Source: Scytalidium lignicola (taxonomy: Eukaryota > Ascomycota > Leotiomycetes). Taken from it: a stretch of DNA of 34,582 nt. Position 1 is the first letter of the stretch; each line of letters opens with the position of its first letter. The notes under the pieces are model-generated. The model did not search any database. It was not told where the DNA came from and worked only from the letters and a program-made list of their open reading frames with translations. The position numbers and the translations under genes were made by a program. Location of the stretch: assembly GCA_002812745.2 (NCBI GenBank), contig NCSJ02000416.1, forward strand, positions 1 through 34,582. The letters are read 5' to 3'. Below, piece by piece: positions 21,161 to 30,538 of the stretch.

Positions 21161-22199
21161 TTACTTTATAAAATGCAAAAATATTTAATTAAAAATAGGT
21201 GGCAGTTTCCAAGCGAGTAGCAGAGTCGTCAACTATTAGAATTAACATTTACAAATGTACTATTAATGCTAAGCATAAAGGTTAAGTTAAAACTGTAAAA
21301 ATATTAACACTAGTAGAGCATGAAATTCATGAAATTCTAGTTGACTTGACGACAATATGAAGGACATATACATCTATTAAGGATATCTTACCAGATATGA
21401 TAGTAGAAGTTGGCTTAGAAGGTGCTCAGGAGTCAAACTTAATAAAGAGTTGAAGACGTATATTAGAGGCGTTGCGCTAGAAGACTAGAGGGTCAGCTCC
21501 GTCAAAGAATCTATCAGCACATTGAAAAGATTGATATCAGGCAACGAGCATCGAGATATCGAGAATTCCGGATCTGGCCAGACGCCTGGCCAAGTTTGGT
21601 TATCATCAACCACTTGACCGTCCTAACATACGTGAGAGCCCCAGCTACATGCTCTAATATTAGTGTGTGGGCACAGTGGGGTTTCCGGTGAAGTGGTAAA
21701 CCCATAACCTCCAAATATCGTAACATATACACCACTAGAATATATTTAACCGGCTATATACATTACGATCTAAATAGAAAACTTAGCAAGGAGATCCATG
21801 AGACTATCGATTTCATTAGCAAGAAGTCCGAAATCTACAGGAGCTCTCAAAGATATAGAACTTTGACCCTTCACTATTCATATACATTCTATCCTCAAAT
21901 TCTAACTAATATAACCTCTGATGCCATGTTTTTTCCCGTGCATTAATTCATTCTTCTTACGTGTACAGTAGTAACGAAACCCTGCATCTTGGCATGCCGG
22001 CTATAAACTTAGATTACCAGTTTATTAACCTTCTGTTTCCTGCCTCTAGTATTCGCCAGCAGCACCTCGGGCATGTACGTGTAGGGATTTACGCACCGGC
22101 GGAGCGAGGTCCGCCAAACCGTTGCAGGTGCAGAAAGATGGAAATCCGGGGGCGCCATCAACTACAAGGCGGATAAAGATGAAAAACGAACTACTCTAT
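21161..22199. other. Intergenic stretch with unrecognised decayed sequence
   Basis: No intact gene. A plus-strand reading at about 21,290-21,440 ('LVEHEIHEILVDLTTI', then 'SIKDILPDMIVEVGLEGAQE') looks protein-like but stops repeatedly and I do not recognise it. Short frames at 21514-21735 (minus) and 21961-22176 (plus) resemble nothing known. It may be a gene remnant between the MITE and the LPMO promoter. Confidence 0.3.
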
Positions 22200-22502
22200 C
22201 AATCAATATAGAGGACCCCATTTTTCCCCGCATAATCATTTCCAGACTACTTAGGCAGACCGTCCCCTCTTAGCGGGGAATGCTCCCGCTGGGCCTGAGG
22301 GGGAGAGGGACTATATATTAACTGCTTCATGGATCCGTGCAGATGAAGAGTCTGATATATGTTGATGCTGAATCTCTTCAATTCCTTGGCATTTCCTAAT
22401 TGTCTCTATTCTCTATCACCACAAGTATTCCCTTGCTGGCAAAGAGCCTCACTTGCCAAACCTCCTTCACGCTGCTTCGATTGGTGAACTGCTAAGCAAA
22501 CC
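22200..22502 (+). promoter_or_regulatory. Promoter of the AA9 LPMO gene
   Basis: A TATA-like box CTATATATTA lies at 22311-22320, about 180 bp before the start codon. Two sites fitting the CreA/Cre1 carbon-repressor consensus SYGGRG (GCGGGG) occur at 22273-22278 (plus) and 22226-22231 (minus), about 40 bp apart and upstream of the TATA box. This is the arrangement expected for a glucose-repressed cellulolytic gene. A pyrimidine-rich stretch precedes the start codon. The gene it drives is broken. Confidence 0.5.
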
Positions 22503-23575
22503 ATGGCATATCTGCCAGTATCGCTCATATCCACCACCCTCGCCTTTGTAGCTTTGGTAGCTGCTCATGGCCACGTTTCGAACATCGTCGTTAACGGTAT
22601 CTACTACCAAAACTATGACCCAACTAGCTTTCCATACATCCCCATCCCGCCGATTGTGATCGGCTGGACTGCAGGAGACTCCGACAACGGGTTCATCTCC
22701 CCGGATGCGTATCAGGATCCCGACATCTGCCACAAGGACGCCACGAATGCCGGTGGCCATGCCTCTGTGGCCGCGGGCGACTCCATCAGCATCCAGTGGA
22801 CGCCGTGGCCCGACTCGCACCATGGCCCTGTAATTGACTACCTGGCCAACTGCAATGGGCCCTGCGAGACTGTGGACAAGACGATGCTGGAGTTCTTCAA
22901 GATCGATGGCGGCGGCGTAATCAGCGGTGGCAACCCGGGTACCTGGTTCTCGGACTCGTTGATTGCGGACAACAATACCTGGCTGGTGCAAATCCCTCCG
23001 GATCTCACCCCGGGCAACTACGTCCTGCGCCACGAGATCATTGCCCTGCACGCCTCTGGCTCCCCGAATGGCTCTCAGAACTATCCTTAGTGCCTCAATC
23101 TCGAGATCTCAGGCACCGGCATACTGCAGCCCAGCGGCACCCTGGGCACCATGCTATACCACGAGTCCGACCCGGGTATCTTGCATAATATCTATACCAG
23201 CCCTCTGGCTCCCTACACGGTGCCGGGACCAGCCTTGATTGCCGGTGCCAGCAGCAGTGTCCCCCAGAGCAGCTCCAAGGTCACACAGCCACGAGCAGCG
23301 CGACTCTCCCTGGGCAAGCTACGGCTACTACAACCCGCGCGTCTACGACTACCATCAGGAGCAGCAGTGGTGGTTCAACACCAACGCAGACCACAACCAG
23401 ACCCACAACATTGACAACGACAACAGCAAGGATAATTACGACCACGGCGCCGGGCGGTGGCGGCTTGCAGACCAAGTACGGACAGTGTGGTGGGAGTGGC
23501 TGGACAGGGCCGACGAGCTGCGCGGCTGGGGCGGCGTGCACAACCCAGAACGCGTGGTATGCTCAGTGCCTTTAG
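22503..23575 (+). pseudogene. AA9 lytic polysaccharide monooxygenase with CBM1, broken
   Basis: Copper enzyme that cleaves cellulose oxidatively outside the cell. Signal peptide residues 1-21, then mature His22 in 'AAHGHVSNI', the first copper ligand. His86 in '[12 protein letters not shown]' is the second, and Gln192 and Tyr194 in 'SQNYP' complete the site. Codon 196 is TAG (23088-23090) where the family has CAG (Gln of 'YPQC'): one C-to-T change at a CpA step. After it the frame continues ('[10 protein letters not shown]') to a Thr/Ser-rich linker, where one base is missing near 23283-23290. In the next frame the linker and a complete CBM1 follow ('[12 protein letters not shown]' ... 'NAWYAQCL' TAG). 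The frame-corrected length would be about 357 codons. No intron was needed. As it stands it could only make a 195-residue truncated domain lacking the last strands and CBM1. Confidence 0.9.
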
Positions 23576-24685
23576 GGGTGTGGAGTGAGTACATCTTTTA
23601 CCTTGAACGGCTTGATCTTAGGGAATTTCTCGTTCATCGTAGTTTCTGGTTTCAAATCGAACGAGTCATCCGCAAATAACAACTCTGTTGCTGAAAAGAG
23701 ACCCAGAAACACATCTTTCGGCATATAGGCAAATGCTGCAGCGTGAGAGGGAAGTTCTGTAACAGTCCCGCTTCTGAGCTTCTCGATGCTGTCGTAGACG
23801 ACGTTAAATTTAGTCCCTGTCAAAAGTGAAATAGTCAGCAAAACATCATCTTTATTCGGCAGACTAACCAAGGGGTGGCAGTGCCTTTAGCAGCCTCTGC
23901 AAGTTCCACAAACTCGTTTCATGTCACCTTATCCCCAATGACATAGCCCTCTTCATCCCACTTCTCTAGCTCCAAGCTTGCAGCAACATACTTGGCTACA
24001 TCTGTTGTGTGCGTAAACACGACGGGTGTGTCACTAGACCCAGGAATAGTAGATGTGTTGTAGGCAAGATCTACCATTGCGACTGAGGGAGGCAGGTACG
24101 TTTGGATAGAGGGTATACCATAGTAGTCCAGGAAAAAGCCGTTATAGAAGACTGTAAACTCTAAGGTGGATTTCCTTAGCTCAGCATTGGCTTGGAGCTT
24201 GGATAATACAATTGGCAGGATTTCCGCGTGCCTATCCGGACGTCAATTTTTGATTTGTAATACTGTTCGGAGTACGGATTTCTTACTCTTCTTTGTAGGG
24301 AATGCCCCAGTTTTTCTCGGCACAAACCTCCTGGTGCAGTTCGATGCGCTAGCAGCATAAATAAGGTTGATTTCTGACGATTCACTTGCAGACGGCAACG
24401 TGTTCATTGCTGAAATCACAGTATCGATACTATTCTGCTCGAGGACTTTTGCCAAGGCATTCACGTTGGAATAATCTACCTCGAGAATGGAGACTCCGAT
24501 TTCAGATTCGAGAGATATATTTGCCTGAATTGCTTAGTATACAACATCTTTGGCAAACGACTGAGGGTATCATTTCGTACTTTTCGTGCTAGAACTTTGA
24601 TCTGATGCATACCTCAGGCCTTGATTGCGTCAATAATTGCTCGGCCTAGACCCCCTAACCCTCCAGCAATACCTATAATACTCAT
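23572..24685 (-). pseudogene. NmrA-like NAD(P)-binding protein, broken
   Basis: Atypical short-chain dehydrogenase of the NmrA/isoflavone-reductase-like group; such proteins bind NAD(P) and act as reductases or redox sensors. From the ATG at 24685 it reads 'MSIIGIAGGLGGLGRAIIDA' (Rossmann Gly-rich loop), then TGA at 24616-24614. Later pieces in shifted frames read 'SILEVDYSNVNALAKVLEQN', 'CTRRFVP', 'FYNGFFLDYYGIPS', 'TDVAKYVAASLELEKWDEE' and 'YDSIEKLRSGTVTELPSHAA'. A second stop, TGA at 23921-23919, replaces the expected Trp of 'KVTWNEF'. An intron probably ends in TTTTGACAG before 'GTKFNVV', but its donor would be GC, not GT. The coding sequence ends with a TAA at 23574-23572 that overlaps the LPMO stop codon. 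Several frameshifts plus two stops make it a pseudogene. Confidence 0.85.
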
Positions 24686-24819
24686 TTCGGTAACGGGTAG
24701 CCAGGAAGTCAGAATATCAGAAAGTTAAATAAATTCAAGTAGATCGTTTGCAATGCAAAGTATCATAGGTCAAAAGGTGATTGCAAAATTGAGGAGGTGT
24801 AGCTTTATTTATACTCTGT

Positions 24820-25440
24820 AGTTTCCTTGTCAAACCCATATATTGCCCAGAATGCGAGGTTCATGCTTGAGATTACCAATCCGCCATTCCCGGAAATGGC
24901 ATCACTTGCTGTCTTAATCAGATGGACAGGATGTTTCATTGGATCTACCCTCACAGAAACATTCGTAGCCCTAGCCCGGTAACCAAGCGTTGGCCGGAGT
25001 TACTGGTGCTTAGTTATATAATCAGGGGATTTATGAACACGCCGCTTCCTCGATCCCGGTCATGGATTTATCCCATTGACGGTCTATCCAGAACCATTAG
25101 AAAATGTCTCGTAGAACTTTTGAGCGGTATATACTATTCTTTCGGCCGGAGTAGGCTCATACCAAGGGGAGTAGAGGATAGTCATTCTTTCCCGTTAAAT
25201 GTTATGCTCGAGCCCAGCACAAAACGTTTCCCAGGTCTTCTATCTGCTCTTTTACAACTCTTTCTTAGTGTTCTTCATGTCGTACTCGCTTCGCTGATCC
25301 TTCCAGGGCCTGAAAGGGACCTCCTCTTTGTTGATCTTGCATTCAGTTTTAAGGGGATGTTTTATTCCTCCGTAACATCCATGCTCGCTGCGATGCGTTA
25401 CCACCCCAATATTGACCGCTCCGTCTATGGTTGCTAGACG
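24820..25440 (-). pseudogene. Unrecognised decayed gene
   Basis: Read on the minus strand one frame gives protein-like sequence broken by stops: 'IDGAVNIGVVTHRSEHGCYG', 'KTECKINKEEVPFRPWKDQR', 'SEYDMKNTKKEL', stop, 'MTILYSPWYEPTPAERIVYT', 'AQKFYETFSNGSG', stop, and near the end 'AISGNGGLVISSMNLAFWAI', closing with TAA near 24,820. Stops fall where CAG, CAA, CGA or TGG codons would be plausible. I do not recognise the family. No start is visible and the left neighbour in reading order (the permease stop at 25463) is only about 20 bp away, so the 5' end may be deleted. A 171-codon open frame on the plus strand over 24922-25437 is its antisense shadow. Confidence 0.5.
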
Positions 25441-25462
25441 CCATAAATCTTGCCTGCCTCCC

Positions 25463-27203
25463 TTAATGTGTATATCTAAAGAACGGGTTATTCCTATCCG
25501 TCTGATCTGTAAATGCCAACCTCTCCCTCATCTCGACCTTCTCTGCCTCGCTCATAGCAGCCAGAAAATTTTCATTCTTCTTATTCAGATAATCATTGTA
25601 GAATCTCAGGATGAAGATCATGAAGCACAGTACTGCGAGCGTTGCAATAATTGAAATTTTGCCGGAAATATAACCAGGTGCTTGTTTAGCTTGGAACGTC
25701 TGCGTACCTAGGATATTGCCAACTGCAAAGGATACGAGCGTCATAGCGTTTATTGTAACTTTTTTGGTATGGCCAGCAATATTTCTAAAGCTGTTAGAAT
25801 TGACAGCATGAATGAGGGAGATATACATACGAGGCATTCCAAGCAAGCAACAGCATAAATGCTGCACCAAACGTTCCTGTTATGAAAGAGGCAGCGAGAA
25901 GCCCAGCTTTATTTTTTGGGTGGCCGTTAGGATCTAGACCGATCATAAGGGCAGCACCAATTATAGTGGGCACGATGCAAATCAACATAACTGAAGACCT
26001 ATCTCGCCATTTGTCTGAGAGATATCCAGTAAGTAACACGACGACAACACCGATTGCTCCTCCCGGGGCAGCTAAAATTAGAGCTTGACGAGACGTATAG
26101 CCAAATGTTGTGAGCAGGATGCTGGAGAAGTTGGAGATTCCACCATTTGGGATAGAACTAAGCAAGGTGCAGATACACACAATCCACACACGAAAGTCTT
26201 TGAATGTCTCAAAAACCTGTTCTTTCTTAAGCTGAGCATTTTGCGTCCCACTGGTTTCTTTTATGTTAGATACGTTTGTTTGAAGAAAGGTAGCCTCACC
26301 TTTGGTTACCCTTCACTCGCATTAAGGCAGCCACCTTCTCCGCATCTGTAAATCTTCGCGCCTTCACTGGAGAGTCTGGCAAAAATATGCATACTAATGC
26401 TCCAACCACCATAGTCATCACTCCAATGGCCACAAAGAAAATTCTCCAACTTGCAAATTTGGTATGAGCAAAGCTTACTCCGAATGCTAAGAATCCTCCA
26501 AAGATAGACGTGAGAGAATTACAGACGTAGAACCAAGACACTCTTCGACCTTGTTCATCTTTCTTATACCACATTGCAATTATCAAAACCAGTATAGGAG
26601 CGACACAGCTTTCAAAGATTCCTAACAGTGTACGACAAATCGCTAGACCGGCATATGTGGTACACGCTGCATGACAAGCAAGAACAAGTCCCCAACACAT
26701 AATATTTATACCCAAATATAGCCCAAGCCTCGATATGTGCTGTGCAAGATATTGTGTTGGGAATTCTGCAACAAGGAAGCCTGTATCGGATTAGCAAGAA
26801 TTTTATTATAGGTGAGCTATAGCATACCAATGTAAAAGAGCATAGACAAGTTCGAGTAATCTTGTCCAACCAAATTGGTATCTGTCCGAATACCCATAAC
26901 AGCAGTATAGGAGAGGGTTGTTTTATCTAAGAATTGGAGAAAGTAGACGGAGGCTAGGAGCGGAGCAATAGTGAAATCGATTTTTCTTATCAGTTTCTTC
27001 AACCGTATAGGATCTTCAAGAATCGCATTCCCCTCAGCTGCAACATCACTAGCACGGGGATGATATGTGAGAAATGCCAAAGCTTCATCAGCATCTATTA
27101 AGTCTACTACCGACTCTGTCCCATTTTTACTTCCATTCGAGCGAATATGAATATCAAGCTTAACATCTTGTTTCTCAGGATCACTAGCGAGTGCTGTAGA
27201 CAT
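25463..27203 (-). CDS. MFS anion:cation symporter, allantoate permease (Dal5) type
   Basis: Plasma-membrane symporter of the ACS family, whose fungal members import allantoate, ureidosuccinate, nicotinate and similar organic anions. Four exons: 27203-26828, 26780-26300, 26250-25831, 25784-25463; introns 47, 49 and 46 nt; 532 residues, a normal length. Joins restore family sequence: 'MLFYIG|FLVAEFPTQYLAQ', 'VKGNQS|GTQNAQLKKE', 'LAWNAS|NIAGHTKK'. The motif 'LDKTTLSYTAVMGI' (92-105) in helix 1, 'FVCxS'-like 'FYVCNSLTSIFGG' and 'SSIPNGGISNFSSI' are hallmarks of the group. The N-terminal ~70 residues are a hydrophilic cytoplasmic tail. Met at 27203 is chosen because upstream codons to 27326 are hydrophobic, unlike the family. 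Intron 3 has an alternative acceptor 6 nt earlier, adding two residues. Divergent from the amidase at 28769. Confidence 0.92.
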
Positions 27204-28010
27204 CTCGAAGAGCTGTGATTGAACTAAGCATGAATAATCCGAGAAGCAATAAGTAAAATAGTCCCAATTTTGCAAAAAAAAGAGAATCTCTTGTAAAAGA
27301 ACGTTTTTCGATCCTATTAGATACATTACCAGACAGTGATAACATGATCGCTCTGCAGATCATTGATAAGGTGGCAATGCTACGTTATGTTGTCTTTGCT
27401 TATCAAGCTCTTTGCCCGTCCACTGTTCACTATCACAATGTTTAAGAGCTTCCTCTTCAGGAATGGAGTTTTGTTTGATTGGCGGAGGTACCTATTTGAT
27501 CATCTGCCGGGGTGCAGCATAAACTTGGTTGTAACCCTCCACTTATGCGGATGAGAGGGGCAATAATGTTTGAGATGCCCTTCACAACATCACAACGAGA
27601 TAAATTAAAACGGTAGAGAAGGAGCGAGTATATTTCTATCGTTAGATGACAGACAATATCAATATCGACCCATTATTCCTTCCTTGAATTGTATAAGATA
27701 AGGGGTTCACATCTAAATGTCCTGAGTTCCCACCGGGTTCTACTTTGACAGCCTACCATAGTAACTCGCAAGTACCGCTCATATATCATCACTGTTCCTA
27801 TCTATGACGTATAATTGGACAATAGCCTTATATATAGATGGGGTGTATGGAGTACATAAGCATCTTATCCGATATCAGTGGCTCTACAATTCTTTCCTAA
27901 TATGCAGATTAGTTAGACAGCTACATATCATGGATGTTTAAATGCAAACCACAATATAGCATCAATACAAAAAGTTCAATAGAATATCACCGCAGTTATC
28001 TAGGAAGAGA
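27204..28010. promoter_or_regulatory. Permease promoter side of the divergent region
   Basis: No gene. GATA-factor words (HGATAR on either strand) occur at 27364-27369 (TGATAA), 27598-27603 (AGATAA), 27697-27702 (GATAAG within AGATAAG), 27797-27802 (CTATCT) and 27996-28001 (TTATCT). Nitrogen-scavenging permeases in ascomycetes are commonly AreA/Nit2 controlled, so these are candidates. In AT-rich DNA the count is not clearly above chance. Confidence 0.35.
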
Positions 28011-28127
28011 TTACGGAGGTGCTGGGGGTAGGTTTTTATTCACCGCCCACAAGCACCACTAGCTCACAGCGACCAGAAATTCTGGTAGTGGATGGTGAGT
28101 AAAAACTTACCCCCAGCACCTCCGTAA
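28011..28127. mobile_element. MITE 2 (117 bp foldback, 34-bp inverted repeats)
   Basis: The left arm TTACGGAGGTGCTGGGGGTA... (28011-28044) and the reversed right arm TTACGGAGGTGCTGGGGGTA... (28094-28127) match at 32 of 34 positions, both differences transitions. The 49-bp middle contains a further palindrome, CCAGAAATTCTGG. A TA or TTA duplication is likely. It sits in the divergent promoter region between the permease and the amidase and is too small to encode anything. Its tip (CGGAGG) is the same as that of the MITE at 20931. Confidence 0.9.
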
Positions 28128-28768
28128 AAGAAAGTAGTCATCATACGGAGTATGCCATCCCTAAAATCGTAACTTATTATGAAAAGCACTTTATTAGTAA
28201 TTAAAGGAGCATATTGTGAGCTGAGTTTGTTCCATTTAAATTCCTCCTACTTAAGGATGACAACCCTACCTATAAGTCTAAAAAGAACTGTTGTGTAGTT
28301 TGACGTGCAGCACATGCGATTATATTAATGTCACACCTTTCTACAAGCCTTGATATGAACCCATTAAGAAATGCTAGATCAAGCAGGACTTACGTACCCA
28401 GACAGCGGAAATAACCAACTGCAGTAAACAAGATAAAAGTTATAGTTTTAAAGGAATAAGATTGAATACCACAGTTTGCTAGACTAGCATCTATCAGCTT
28501 GCTCGATATTCTAAGCGAAAAGCATATAGAGTCTCGAAAACCAATTATTGAATATTTTATTTTACTCTCCGAACTTAGTTCTCCGTATTTTTGACGCTGG
28601 AGCAAAGCGGAACCGGAAGCGGGGGTGGCGGGGAACCGAAGGAGCGAACTACCGTACAGTAATAACCCGACAACGAACAGTCAGGAGGTTAAAAGTTTCA
28701 ACAACACAAATCACTGCTAAAATTGCTCACTCTCGATCTACTGGAGTTACCTCCACAGTCCATTGAAC
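28128..28768 (+). promoter_or_regulatory. Upstream region of the second amidase
   Basis: No gene is seen. The sequence becomes GC-richer from about 28,600 and lacks a clear TATA box. The start codon at 28769 has A at -3 (GAACATGG), a good fungal context. Confidence 0.35.
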
Positions 28769-30538
28769 ATGGTAGTCGCTTACAAGGGGATTGCCGCTCA
28801 CAAGCAGAAGCAACAGCAAGCTCTCATTCCGCAGGCATGGCGTCTCAAACAGTTCCCCGATGCCTCGGTTCTTGATGTGCGAGACATCCCTAGGACGTGC
28901 GGTCTGCTTTCTGAACTGGAATTAGATATCACGGAGAATTATGATGCCACTGCTCTTGTGGAGGCGATATCTGCGCGAAGATTAACTTCAGAAGCAGTTA
29001 CAGTTGCGTTCTGTAAGAGGGCAGCCATCGCTCAACAGCTTACAAATTGCTTAACGGAAATCATGTTTGATGAGGCCATAGAACGCGCAAAATCCCTGGA
29101 CGCTACTTACAAAAAGACTGGCAAGTTATCAGGGTCGTTACATGGAGTTCCAGTATCGATCAAGGATTCATTTCGAGTTAAGGTCCGAGAGCCAGTTTCT
29201 CTTTCTTTGCTTTCAATTAACAAAATATGGTAGGGTTACGATACCTCTATTGGTCTCGCTGCATTTGCTAAATCTCCGTCTACTGAAAACTCCTATCTTG
29301 TCGACCTTTTACTTTCGGCCGGTGCAGTTCTCTATGTGAAGACGAATATTCCTCAGACTCTCATGGCCTTGGACTCACAGAACCATTTGTTTGGTAGAGT
29401 CCTCAACCCTGCTAATCGAGCATGTACGGCTGGTGGCTCTTCTGGTGGCGAAGGTGCCTTGATTGCCATGGGTGGCAGTATCCTCGGCGTAGGAACAGAT
29501 ATAGGCGGGAGTATCCGCATTCCCAGCATGTGCAACGGCCTCTACGGACTGAAGCCGAGTTCTGGACGCGTTCCGTATGGAGGGCAGGTAAGTGGTTCCA
29601 AGGATGGGATCGAGGATGTAGGACTCCGGAGTTGCGCAGGACCGATTGCAAGGAGTTTGCGGGACGTGGAGTTGTTTATGAAGGTCATCGGCGAGGCAAA
29701 ATGCTGGGAGGTTGATCGTGGGGTTCTACCTGGAACTTGGGATCTATCCGAAGGCCTAGCTAATCCAAAACGCCCCTTAATTGGGATTGTAAGAACTGAT
29801 GGAGTTGTGGAACCTCTACCCCCAGTAAAGAAAGTCATTGATGAAACAGCTCAGGCACTTCGTCAGGCAGGAATCGATACCATAGATCTTTCTATTCCTG
29901 CGTTAAGTAAGTGTCAGTCTCTTGCCAACAACTTTCTGGGAATTGATGGCAACAACAATATGCTTGATATATTAGACGCTACTGGAGAGCCACTGATTCC
30001 CTGGTTAAGCACTCGAATCAGGCGCAAGCCAGAACTTCAGCTTGATAAAGTCCTAGAACTACATGTCCGGAAGGCTATGATAGAGACCGAAATGCTTAAA
30101 GCCTGGAAAGATAAAAATGGAAGGGCAATTGATGGTTTCATCTGCCCGGTAGCGCCACATCCAGTCCCACCAATTGATCGGTGGAATAGTGTGAGCTATA
30201 CTTTAGCATTTAACCTTTTGGACTATCCTGCTGGTGTCATACCCGTAAGGACTTTAGGGAAGGGTGACCTGACTGACACAATGGAAGGAAAAGGGACAAA
30301 TAATTGGGATAAAAAGAACAGAGAACTCTGTAAGCCGCCATCAACCTGTACCACTATTAACTAATCCTAATAAGGAGTAGGGGATGGGACCACGGTGGAA
30401 AGGGATGTATACCTTAACACGAGCCTTTCTATTCAGGTTGTTGCGCCAAAATTGCAGGAAAGGAGACTTTATGAAGCTATGAAAGTAATTGACTCGGCTA
30501 TAAGAGCTAGCAATTCATCTCTATCAGCGAAGCTATAA
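28769..30538 (+). CDS. Amidase (fungal acetamidase-like)
   Basis: Amidase-signature enzyme of the longer fungal acetamidase type; releases ammonia from an amide, substrate unknown. Three exons: 28769-29182, 29234-30329, 30381-30538; both introns 51 nt; 555 residues. Intron 1 (donor GTCCGA, unusual; acceptor GGTAG) joins 'DSFRVK|GYDTSIGLAAF'. Intron 2 (GTAAGC...GTAG) rebuilds a Trp codon in 'NREL|W|DGTTVERDVYL' and restores the conserved C-terminus 'QVVAPKLQERRLYEAMKVID'. Without this intron the frame would stop at 30364. Triad: Lys132 in 'GVPVSIKDSF', cis-Ser207 in 'TAGGSSGGEG', nucleophile Ser231 in 'GTDIGGSIRIPS'. No signal peptide. Head-to-head with the Dal5-type permease, suggesting uptake followed by hydrolysis. 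It differs from the amidase at 13549 in length and sequence, so it is not a recent duplicate. Confidence 0.93.

Noticed and set aside
22467..23051. 194-codon open frame on the minus strand over the LPMO
   Set aside because: Exactly antisense to the AA9 catalytic domain, with no family resemblance.
24922..25437. 171-codon open frame on the plus strand
   Set aside because: It resembles no protein I know, and the opposite strand over the same bases gives much more protein-like sequence broken by stops; taken as an antisense shadow.
27327..28010. Cluster of GATA-factor sites as proof of AreA control
   Set aside because: Five HGATAR words in about 650 bp of AT-rich DNA is close to chance; kept only as candidate sites.
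30330..30364. Early stop truncating the second amidase at 30364
   Set aside because: A 51-nt GT-AG intron at 30330-30380 removes it and restores a conserved Trp codon and the family C-terminus.
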